Source: Prinia subflava
Lineage: Eukaryota; Chordata; Aves; Passeriformes; Cisticolidae
Assembly: GCF_021018805.1 (NCBI RefSeq)
Contig: NC_086249.1
Span: 80,440,472-80,504,471 of the forward strand
DNA: 64,000 nucleotides
Reading direction: 5' to 3'
A program made the position numbers and the translations under genes. Of this stretch, positions 13,890 to 26,000 are shown piece by piece. Position 1 is the first letter of the stretch, and every line of letters starts with the position of its first letter. A model generated the notes under the pieces. The model was not told where the DNA came from. It saw only the letters and a list, made by a program, of their open reading frames with translations, and did not search any database.

Positions 13890-14049
13890 CAACATGGCGA
13901 ACGCGCTTGCAAACGCCATCTGCGAGCGCTGCAGGGGGGGCTTTGCCCCCGCCGAGAAGATCGTCAACAGCAATGGGGAGCTGTACCACGAGCAGTGCTT
14001 CGTCTGTGCCCAGTGCTTCCAGCAGTTCCCTGAAGGGCTCTTCTATGAG
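13890..14049 (+). CDS. LIMS1: LIMS1 exon with usual start, LIM1 first half
   Basis: The acceptor is ttttgacag|c and the donor is tatgag|gtgagc. The exon encodes residues 1-52. The first LIM zinc site is visible as C10, C13, H32 and C35, and C38 and C41 open the second. The four bases before the ATG (c aac) let the upstream exon at 11507 read through in frame. Confidence 0.96.
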
Positions 14050-17000
14050 GTGAGCATGGCAGAGGGCCCCTCCTGTCCCCATGCCCCCTCTTGAGCCTTC
14101 ATTCCCATGGCTGAAGTAGCTACAGGCAGGGGATAGCTTAGGAAGTCCCATGGGAGAATCTGGGCTCTGAAAGAGTATGCCCGCTAAAGGGAGAAAAAAC
14201 CAGAAGCATTTCTGTGCTAATTTGGAGGGCATCAATAACCTCCTTCAATCGTGGACCTTAATGTTATTAGCACTGAGAGAAAAACTCCTGGAGATTTTTT
14301 TTCTCAGTGCAATTTTTTTCCCTGAAATTTGTGAATCTGATGTATCATACCAGAAATACAGAGAAAACATACTTCTTAGAGGAGAAAGTAATATAGAGGG
14401 AAATCCCAGCATATTGTGGTCCACAGGAGGTGTTGCTGAATTGAGTGAGTCCAGTTTGGCACTGGAAAAGAGATGATCTGTATGTGAGCCTTCTGTGATT
14501 CAAACCAGACAGTGCCAGTGTAAGATCAACTCTTTAAGTTTAACAGTCCAGAGCATTCGAAATTATCAGTTCTTAACACACTTTCAGGGGTTAAAACCTG
14601 ATCTTACTCAAATTTTCAGCTCCATGTTGATTTGCCTCAGCTTAGGAGAGTATTTTGGTATAGGTTTCATTTTCTTTTACGTTCCCCTACCATGGGAATT
14701 CAGAATGTGGCTCAGCACAAAGTGGCTTTAGTGAAAGCTCTAGACTGGTTTCATAAAACACAAAGTGATTGGTATAGGGAACAATGGATAGTGTGAGACA
14801 GGGAATTACTGTCAGAGAGATAAGGCCCTGTTCGAGTAGCTTACAGTCCATCTTAGGGTAGCAGTTACAGGATTTGTGTCATATGATGTGGAAAGGAAAA
14901 TGAGCAGAGTGTAAAAGGAGTAATTCTGTGCCCTCACATACAGGTGTCATCCTTTGGCAGGAGCACAATTGTTTATCTTCCACAGAAGCATTTCTAATTT
15001 TACAGAGGCATGTTATGTGGTGATGAGGAGAGGCTGAGGGAGGAGTGTGGATTGCAAAAGAGACTGGCTAAGGGGATTCCTGGGGATTTGCTTTTTCTCA
15101 CCTTTTTTGAGGATCAAAAGGCTCTCGGGATAGTGTTACACAAATTGTAATAACTCAGCCTCTAGTGTTCCATAAGACATCAAAAGGTGAGCTGCAAGGC
15201 AGAATTAATTAAATGGAAACAAAAGAACACCCCCCCTAGATACTTAACAAGTTGCATTACAATTGTGAATATATACTGAGCTGACTCAGTAGAGTCCATC
15301 CTGACATGTTAAGACCTGAGGAAATGTAAAGCAATACAAACGTTCAAAACTAAAATATTTGTAACTATGTTAATAAATTTGTCTTTAACCAATAAAACGT
15401 ATTTTCTCTAAATAATGAATACTCTATCAATTCTTTTTTCTGACTCAAAAAACAGCGAGACATTCCAGGGACCTCTTTCAGAAAGTTGAATGGTCCTTAA
15501 AGAAAAAAATCTGGGAAATTATGCTCTAGGCAACCTGTATCTTCTAGGAGAGACTACAGCAGAAAGAAAGTCCTACTTTTGGACCTAGTCCAGGAGTGTT
15601 GCAGTCTCTCTGTTGCTCAAGGGTGGCCATACCTGAATCTCAGTGGCAGAGGCAAGTATCCTGTGGTGCTTAAATGTAATGGATGCAGACATTTGGCTTC
15701 CTACTGCTACCTTCCAAACACTCATATTCATGAGCTTCTTTACTGTGCACTGGTACAAGTTGCCCAGAGAGATTGTGAGGTCTCCCTCACTGGAGATATT
15801 CAAGAATCATCTGGATGCAATTCTGTGCAGTGTGTTCTCGGATGACCTTGCTTGAGCAGGGAGGTTTGACCAGATGACCCCACCTCTAACCTGACCCATT
15901 CTGTGAGAGGGAGGAAAGCCCTGAGCAGGTAGAAGACAGGCTTAGGTTCATGAGTGCTCAAAAATGGCTGATAGCGCTCACAGGACTTGAGATAATCTGT
16001 GTGACTGTCAAGAAAAACAGTGACTGGAGAAGATGGGCAGAAAGGACATTTTCCTCAGACTGGCTTAATGCAGTCTTTGAGAAGATGAATGTGTTTGGAG
16101 GTAATGTGTTTTTCTGAGCAGGTTCCCGTGGGTAAACACAGGCATTGTTGGTTGCCCAGCATGAACTTGTGTTTATTCTGTACCTGGTTTAGCTAAGCTA
16201 GTTCTTCTTGGAAATGATTTCCAGCTCTTAGCAATTAGGAAGACAAATATTGTTCCCCTGCCTATTGCAAGCCTTGCAGGGTTCCCCCAGTTAGTCATTA
16301 AGCTGCTTATCACACTTTCTGTCAAACGCTGCCGTGATAAGCCTTCACGCTGTGTTCCACGGGTGGGGGTGGAACTGGTCAGGCCTCCTGTGCTGCAGGA
16401 CTTATCTCTGGGCTGCCTTGCAAGCACCCCGATCAGCACAGCTCACTGTGGTCCGGCCCTGGAGCCGGGTCACTCACAGGCACAAATGGTGCCCATCCAC
16501 TGCTTAGAGTCTGCACAGCATAGCAGGGGCTTTGTGGATGTCCTCTTGAGCCTGTGTTACAAATGATAGTTTGGATTCCTGAGAGCTGCGTGTCCAATGT
16601 TGCACAGAAACTGTGGGTATGGTATATTAGATTGGTGTTCCAGTTTGCTCAGTAACATCATTTTAGCAAGTTTTTTTATGCACTCATTCTAAACAAAAAT
16701 TAGCACGATCACATTCCAGTACCAAACTGTAGGGTTACCAAACTCCATTCTTTGCTGTTAGGTGTGAAGTGGTAGCAATTCTGGTCTGCTTGTACTCCAC
16801 CACCTTGAAGGTGTGTATTCCCTAGAGCTGCTGTTGCAGCATTTCTCTACAGGTAGCAGTGCACTGTCTTGAACTAATGGCAGAACAGATGGTCATGTTT
16901 GTTTCTATTCCAGTTGTACCTAGAGTGTTTTCTTAAAATGGTTTTTACCAAAAGCTTCCTTAGAAAAACAATCTTTGAAGTCTCAGTTTTTGTGCATGAC

Positions 17001-20000
17001 TTTCCACTTAAGTTAGCTAAAAGCATGCAAGTAAGCTGGAGGTTATTTCAAAGTGAGATGTTTTCTGCAGAGCCATTTACCTCATGGACCTTCAGCATAC
17101 AGCAGTGAAATGACCTTGCTTTTACACTATGTACTGTAAGATTTGTTACAGAAGCTCAAGGTTTTCTCTGATAATAACTGCTGGGTCATCCACAAAGGGC
17201 AGAGCAAAGGAGCAGAGAGGTTGAAAGTATAAACAAGACTGGATGGAAATCAACCTGCCTGATGCAAATAAGAGGGGAAGAAAACCTGTTTGGTCTGGTC
17301 AGATCAACATGTGGTGGCTTTGAAATTCAAGCAAACCTAAGCATCCCCCATTGGACCACCTGTTTACACAGAACAGGAAACTGTCGGGTTTTTTTCAGTT
17401 TGAAAAGGATTTTATCCTGCAGGAAGCAAGCACAATTCACAATGAACCAGTAATTTCCATTGCTTCTTGAGAAAGTAATAGCCCTGTACCTCCTAATTAT
17501 TATTCCTTAAAAAGCCAAAAGTAAAAAGTAATCTGTTTTAGAGTATTACACTGGGCTAGCACTTGATAAATTTCTGGCAGAGACTTCTGAAAAGGTCTGT
17601 ACTGAGTTAATGTCTTTCTGTTCCTAACAGGTGCAATTCAGATTGGGCACAGGAATTTTCTAACCATAAATATCTAGTGAAATGTTTTATTAGATCCTCA
17701 TCCTGCCAGTTGAAAGAGTATTTATTATATTTATATTGTATTCGATCCTTGTCATTTCATATTATACAACAGGTAATCTTGAAACACATTTCTGTATTTT
17801 CTGTCCATGCACAAAACCTTGCTTTGTGGGTTGCATTTAATGCTATTCACTTGATTTTGTCTTAGACCCAGTAAAAAGAAAGGAGTGAGGTTTCCTGCTG
17901 TCCTCCTTGTTCCACTGTTTAAACTGAGACATTCAAATCCAAACATTTTATAGCATACCTAATATTGTCTGTGTGGTTTTGACCTGCTCATTGGCATTTG
18001 TGTCTAATAATAATGGTGCCTGAAGGTATCTAAACATTTCCCTTCATTTCAGCACATATTTGCCTACGTGTTTTTACATATTCATTGGCTAAGCTACTAA
18101 TGCAGTGCTGTTGAATCTTTTTATCCTGTATGGGGTTTTTTTTCAATGAGAGCTTGAACTGTAGCTGAACTAAGCTGTGATAAAATTCAAATCCCTTAAA
18201 ATCAAATTAATTTGATCGATGTAGTGAACTTTGCTTCTTAATATTTGGACTTGATTATCTTAAGGGTCTCTCCCAGCCTAAATGATTTTACAATTCTATG
18301 AAATAAGCATCATCAAGAAAAGGGCTTATTTCCCTTCATGTTTTTGCTGAGCTGCTCCATAAATTGGAAAGATTTCTGCTCCTGGGTGTTCTTCCTACCC
18401 CAGCCTCCACCATATGTACTTCCTCTGGTATGCTGGGTCATTCTGTTAGGAAATGTAGAGAGAGGAAGACATCAAATAGGTTTGGGAAAAATGTTTTTCC
18501 CCTCCTGCTGGCCAAGGCTGTTTGTTAGCTAATTTCCTGCTCAGAATGTGCTTGGTTGCTTCAGTTGCAGTGGTCTGTCAAAATTCAATGTCTCTTGTGA
18601 TGTAAATGAGTGACTGAAAATTCCTTACACTCTCAGCAGTACTGGAGAAATGGTGTGCTATTAGCACTACATGCTAACTAGTAGGTGAATTAAGGTGGGT
18701 GAATGTAATGCTTAGCACATGTAGCTCATGGTCTGTTCTTTTTCTTCTTCATCCCCTCATGTTTAAGTACCTAACTGTATCTGGAAACACATCAGGCTGT
18801 TACAGCATTTAAGAGCATGTTCCTTATCCCTCTAATGCTCAGATCATTTTCTATTTGCAGTTTGAAGGGAGGAAGTACTGTGAACATGATTTCCAAATGC
18901 TTTTTGCTCCTTGCTGCCATCAGTGTGGTAAGTTTGAATTTAAGGTGAAATACTTACACTGATCACAAATGGGAGTATCACTGGAGGAAGATGTGCTGCC
19001 CTTGTGTCTGTTCTCTGGGAGGTGCTCATGTTCAGCCGAGCATCTGAACTTCAGGAATGAGCTAGACTTCAGAGAAACTGGGGAGTTGCTTTTTCCAAAG
19101 GTCATAAACCAGTAGGATTTAAAAACAAAATTTGCATTCTTTTAGTAAGTAATTTAGCTGTTGAGCCAGTGATCCAATGAACAGACCATTCATAAACTTC
19201 TCATTGTATACACCATTCATGGCTCCTGATTATTTATATCCATACATCTCTATGTGCTGACGTTTGTCCCTTTTCATGTAGCTGAAACCCTTCAACAAGA
19301 CTTTGTCATCTGCTTTGACTCTTGTAACCCACCCGTGCTGTCCTACTTCACAGAAGCTGAGATAATGTTCATCATCTAGTGTTATAAGCAAGTGATGGGC
19401 AGCTGGGCCCCCACTGACTTTTTTGAACTGAATACCTTCCAGGTTTCAGTGTTTAACATCCATCCCACGTGATACTGAGGGCTGCTTTTTATTTGCCACT
19501 GTTGATGCAGACGTTTTGCATCTGCTGCGCTGTAATCACTTGCATATTTTCCTTTTCCCCTGTGTGTGACACATTTTGCTGGGCCAGAAATGGGAAGTCA
19601 TTATTTGACTATTCCGTAAACTGCTGTGGAAACCCTTGTGTTTCTTTGGCAACTTTGGCAAGGTGCTAAAGCTTTAATTTATCTCAGTGAGGCCTTTCCT
19701 CTTGTGCTGGGAGGAGTTGGAACACCGGGGGAGAGGGAAGCAGATGTTATGGAACTATGAATTTAAGGCTGCAGATGTGAACAAGCAGGGGAAGAGGAAG
19801 AAATGAGTTGATGGCAACTTGTGAGGAGCTATGCTGCCTATCTCCAGGATTTCTCCTGCACAGTTGGTATAGCTACACCTTCTCCTATCCTCTCTCCTGG
19901 TACTGCCAGCTCCCTTAAAACCTTATCAAGGTTCTGCCCAGAGCTGAGTTTTCCCACTGCTTATACTTTATAAACACAGACAAAGTAAATGGGTCTGTTG

Positions 20001-23000
20001 TCAATGATGAGGCCTTGAGCATTCCTGACAGGTCTGGAGTCCATCGGATTTTGTTCTTGAAAAGCCAAGACTTCATGGGAATGCTGCAGAGTCGCATGCT
20101 GGATGGTATCAGCCACAGCAGTTCCCTGCCTGATCGCTCCCCTTTGGCAGCTCGTGGAGGTGTTCTCCAGAGCCAGAGCTCAGCCTCTGACAGCATTGGG
20201 AAGCTGAGCTCCCAACACATTTTGCACTGTTCAAAGCCCCTGGATACACTGTCCATCAGCATAGAGAACAACCAAGTCCCATGTGATGGACATCACTCCA
20301 CTGCCTGTGCAGTACAGTCATATTGTGCATGCAGAACACCAGTTCTCACACTGTTTTTTTAATACTTTATGGGACAGGACTCCTTATGGTAGGCCAGACA
20401 TTGTGTGTGTAGGATTGACTGTTCTGCAGCTTCGCTGCACCCCTGCATTTGGACTCCATGGGAGATTTTTACAGGAGGTCCACAGCCACCCAAGCTCAGT
20501 TCTGTTGTGCCTTGAGTATACAATACCTTCAAGGCTTGGTCCTAGTGGAGTAGGAACCACTGCTATGTACATGGCAAGTTAAATTTGTCATACTCTCAAA
20601 GAAAAGAAGGAGAAAGATGATTAGGAAACAAGAAAGCCCTTATTATACAAAGTACTCCATAAATTTCTTAACAGCTTAAGAAATAAGTAAAACCATTGCT
20701 GGACCAAAAAGGGATTATTGCAGAGAGAGGGTGGAGTGTGCATATAGAAGGACTTGTATGTAAAGAGCAGAAGGTTTTCCATCTGCAAAGATGTTTTCTT
20801 CTGACCCATAATAAAAAACAACAAACAAACCCAAATTCCAGTGTTTGGAATCAGAACTATGATATTGAAAGCAATGTGTCCTACCAGATTTTGGGGTAAG
20901 GAAAGGAACGATGATTGTAGTCATTGTAGTGATTCATTTGTGGGTTACTTTTATGTCTAGTATGGTATTTTATGTCCTGGTGTTGTGTTTCTCACAGGCG
21001 AGTTCATTATTGGTCGTGTTATTAAAGCCATGAACAATAGCTGGCATCCAGACTGCTTCTGCTGTGATATCTGCCAAGTAGTATTGGCTGATATTGGATT
21101 CGTCAAGAATGCTGGCAGGTAAATCTCCACCCTTCCTTTTGTTAACTAATTGTAAATTAAATGAACTAATAGTGGGACTGAGAGGTTTTGGTTCCTGAAG
21201 CTTTCCCACTTGGATGGAGCAACTGAGGTATTTTCTGTGAGAAGGTCTGAGAGTGCATCCCAAAACCAAGAATGGGTATCTTAAAATATTAACATTTTAC
21301 CTACTTCAATATTAAGTTTCATGGCAAACATTTTCTTTACCCAGTGACCTTTTGGGGTCATTGTTATATGTAATGAGAGACAAAACATTCAGATACAGAA
21401 GCATTGTCTTTTTTTTTTCTTATAAAAATGTTTACTTTCTTTTTCCAACTTGGTTCTCCAATTTTGGACTAGTTTGGCACCTTATTTACTATTAATTACT
21501 TAACATTTAGTAGGATCCTTTACAGAGTAGGATATTTTTGCCAGCTAGGATCAAAAGAATGTTTTACAAGTGGATTATATGGCCATTGCCTTCTTATGAA
21601 TAATACAATATACAGAATTATCTATAGAAGTAGGACCTGTGTGCTCATCCCAATTCCAATCGAAATTTTTAAGATTTTGAAAGTAAAACATTGATCAATG
21701 AGAATCTATTATGAACTTCATTTTCTGTGTCTCAACACAGCTTTAACTCAGCTGAGCTGAAGAAAGCATACTCCTGTGGTGACAGACAATTAAATGAACT
21801 TGAACTTGAACTTGAATTAAATGCTCTGAACTTGGGCAATCATCTTGGTGCTTTGAACTTGGTTTGCCTTAGCAAGGAAGCGCGAAAAAAGAGCTGATTG
21901 AAATGAGGTTCTGAGAGATTTTTGGTTTATATTTTGCTCTCTAGTACCTGGTAGCAACTTACCTCTCTTTTTTTATGCCGTTTCAGACATCTCTGCCGTC
22001 CTTGCCATAACAGGGAAAAAGCCAGAGGCCTGGGAAAGTACATTTGCCAGAAGTGTCATGCCATTATTGATGAACAGCCACTCATATTCAAAAATGATCC
22101 TTATCATCCTGATCATTTCAACTGTGCAAACTGCGGGTAACCTGAGTTCTGCAAAGGGAAACAGGAAAATGCTGGGTTTATTTGCTTCATCAGTTTAAAG
22201 GGAAAATTTGTCCTGTACAACTGACAAAAAGGGGTGGGGTTTGTACTTCTTGTGGCCAGATATGTGTTACTGCTTTTGGTTTGGTGGGGCTCAAACAGCA
22301 GCTGATCTGCTGGGGACTAAAGAAAGATTAGACTCTGCAGGACAAGGCAGTACCTTACAAAACACAAAGTATCAACACAGATACCATTTCTACAGTAGTG
22401 AAATTATAGCTCAGTATTCTGCTAGGAGGGGAAGAGAAGTGATTCTTTTTTGTTGCTTGAATTACTATCTTGCCTATGGGGTTTTTTAGTTCAATAGCGT
22501 CCAAACTTTGTTCTCTCTTTTTAAAGCCTGCCTTTTTTAGAAGCCTTTTCCCATCTCATTTTATCATCATCTGCAACTGCAGCACATGAAACTGCACATT
22601 TCTGCATCCTGTACTGATGCAGAGATGAAGGATAAGCATTGGAGCATGGAAGCACTGTAGGACATGGCATGGATTCTTAGTTGTTAATTTCTGCTGCAAA
22701 GGAAACTACTATTCCAGTGCCATAGTGAAGGCTGATTTGAGTAACAGTATGTAGTGTTATATCAGTGGCAAACAGTTGAGAGTATTTGTGACTACAGTCA
22801 CTTTTAAGGTGTAGCTGTACTTAGTATCTAGCCATGCAAACTACTAAAAGGTAGAGTTTATAAGATTCTGCAATTGGAAATAAATAAGCCTAGCTCATGT
22901 GGGTCTGTAGTTCTCTTTCTCTGAAGTTTGATACAGGGAAAATGTAACTAGATGTAGAGGACTACATTTTACTTTCAGTTGCAGTTATGCAAATCTAAAA

Positions 23001-26000
23001 TAAATTGGTGATAAGTGCCAGAATATAAACCAAACATCTGCAGCTTTCACACACAGATTTGTGCTGCTCAAGCAGAATGACAATAGCTCAGTAGCTGTTT
23101 CCAGAGAGACTCAGTGCATCTCGCTTTGCACGCTGTTCTCAGTTTACTGTGATCAGGCTTGAACTGTGTTGAACTATGTTATATTCAATGCTGCTGCATT
23201 ACTATTGTAAAAATATAACTTCTAAAGCAAATGCTAAATTTGTCTTTCACTTCAGTTTTCACTTGTGAGTAGAAACTCTCACAAGTTGACATTTTTGAGT
23301 GCCTTTATTCATGCTCTCAATTCATTAACTTCTAAACAGGAAGGAACTTACTGCTGATGCTCGTGAGCTGAAAGGAGAACTCTACTGCTTACCCTGCCAT
23401 GACAAAATGGGTGTCCCCATCTGTGGGGCTTGTAGGAGACCAATTGAAGGCCGTGTGGTGAATGCTATGGGCAAACAATGGCATGTGGAGGTAAACATCA
23501 GATGCTATACAATCTCTCTTACAAGTGTAAACCTTAGCATATCTATCTGTGATTTTGCTGATCAGTTTCAATGAAAGGATTCTCAAAGTTTGCAGCAGTG
23601 ATTATAATGCCTTCTCCAAATCCCTCTTCAACCTTACTGTGGCTGGTCTTTCACTGTGAAACAGGAGTCATTTCCCACCTTACAGAGAGCCTTGACTGTC
23701 AAACTAGAATCAGTAATCAAAGGAAGTATGGCAAGGTCCTTACAAAAGAAAGTTTCAGAGCTCAAAGCAGTACACGTGGAAAGGCAGTCAAATCTGTGGC
23801 AACCATGTTACTAAGCATGATAATACCCTTATGTCTTCCACAGTCACCTGCTACGTATATATTTCTTTAACAGTTCACATAAGAGTTCATATTTCAAGGC
23901 CACATACAAGATTTAGTTCCACATCTTCCATTTTAATTAGATGAATTGTTAATTCCTTCTGTTGTTTTGAAAATCTCCTCTAGGAAATGCTTTCTTGACA
24001 AGGGTATAGTGATAATACAAATTATTAAATAACTCTTAATTCCATTCATTGATAAAAAATGAGAATCCATTGCTTGATTTTGTTTTGTAACTTTTGGATT
24101 GAAATGTTGAAGACATCAAAAGAAATATTATTTTAGTGGTCTAAATGTAAAAACAAAAGTTTTAACTCTGCTTCTCAAGATGGCTCAGTAGACTTCAGCC
24201 ATGCTGAAGTAGTGGACATGATTAGTTTGCTTTCCAGAAAAAATAAAAGAAAAAAAAATTAACTGTCATTTTCTTTGTAGCATTTTGTTTGTGCAAAATG
24301 TGAAAAGCCATTCCTGGGTCATCGTCACTATGAGAGAAAAGGCTTGGCGTATTGTGAAACCCACTACAATCAGGTATGGTTACGTATTTTTAAAAATGGC
24401 ATTAATCGGTAAACTCACAAATTGGTTTTATTATATAGAGATGTAAAACCATGAACATTCTTCTGTCTTGTTAAAGGCACCGGTGGGTGTGGCAGCAGTT
24501 CGCATATGTTCTGTTGCATTTAATTTATACAGGTTTCCCTATTCATCTGTGTGGCATTAAAATAGAAAACTGCAGGTATTTTACAAAGGCTGGCCAGGAC
24601 AATCAGTATCAAGTTGTTCTTCAAGCTTAGTGGTACTTAAGTAGAGCTGTTAGGGGCTTTGACGTGTCTGTGGATCAGAGCAGCTAATGACAACTAATCT
24701 CTCCTAAGGAACTGAAGAAGATTTGCCACTCACTAACTGCATTTGGAGGCCCCAGTGAGTGGCATGGGTTTCCCTGCAGCTGCTGCTCTAAGACACTGTG
24801 TGTTGATATATGCTGTTGCTCAGTCATTAATTAGGCTGATAAAGACTTCCAAGACTAAATTTGTCAGAAGACACCCTCTAGTGACCACTTGCATTTATGT
24901 AGAAGTCACATGTGGCAGTACCACCCCTCTCCAGGCACCCTTGGATGCACAGACATACTGTTCTTTGGAAGACATCTGTGTCACGTCACATTCAGCTCCC
25001 TTGCTTACATAAACACTTGAGGAGAGGCTACACTTGGGAGTTGTATGGCATCTGCTAATTACAGAGGGATTCTGAGTTGGTCATTAGTGATGAAGGGCTG
25101 ATGATTGCTGCTGGCACACTTGCACACTGTGAATGCTGTGACGTTCACAGTAATAGTGCTGCAGCTGGGATGGGCCAAGTCCATACACCAGACAAGAGCC
25201 GTATGTGGAGTGGATGTCTTTTGCTAGGTTAACTACTACAGTTAGAAAAAAATGAAGTTTTTTGCACTCTTTATATTGTGGACAAATGTTAAGCCTGGAA
25301 AAAGAATTAATATTTTTGTCAGAAATTTTCCTTTTTTTTAAATAAAGATAAAATTTTCATATAGTTACAGTAATACATTTAGTCATGCATGTAAGTCCAA
25401 ATGTTACATTTTCTGATTAGTAACAATATGTATAAGACAACAATTGCTGTATTTCAAATCTTCAGCATTAGAGAAATCTTGAAACAAAACGAAGTGTGTA
25501 CTGATAAAGAATCAAAGGTAGATAAATGTTTTCATCTTTAATATTATCAAGACTTTTTGTGATGAGAGGATGCAGAGTTAATTGGAAAACGAAACCAGAC
25601 TTGCCAGCATTGTCTTCATTTCACTGGAATAAACAGGGAAGCAATTGTGCCTATCAGCTGAAATATAGTTGTTTTGCTAGTTTGATAAGTTACCCTCAAT
25701 AAAATCATTACATTAAAAATTTATTACTTCTCTTTCCTCTTCAGCTGTTTGGTGATGTTTGTTTCCATTGCAACCGTGTGATTGAAGGAGATGGTAAGCA
25801 CTTTTTTGTTTCCTTAATGTTTCTTTTTGATAGAAGTTCCCCTTAAAAGTGAAAATAAGGGGGGAGCAGCCTGGTTTTCATAAACAAAAACAGATGTTCT
25901 CTTGACCAGAAATTAAATTAGAGCTGATTAGTCAGAGACCAAATGGCAGGAAAACCTACCATCATTTCATGATGGTAGAAGAGCACCCCATGGCCAAAGA

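Larger units (their letters stand above)
14050..18860 (+). other. LIMS1: LIMS1 intron after the first LIM exon
   Basis: This 4.8-kb intron shows no further exon. It contains a CR1 3' fragment (about 15730-15910) and a short CR1 tail remnant (18255-18305). The remaining sequence is ordinary AT-rich intron. Confidence 0.85.
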
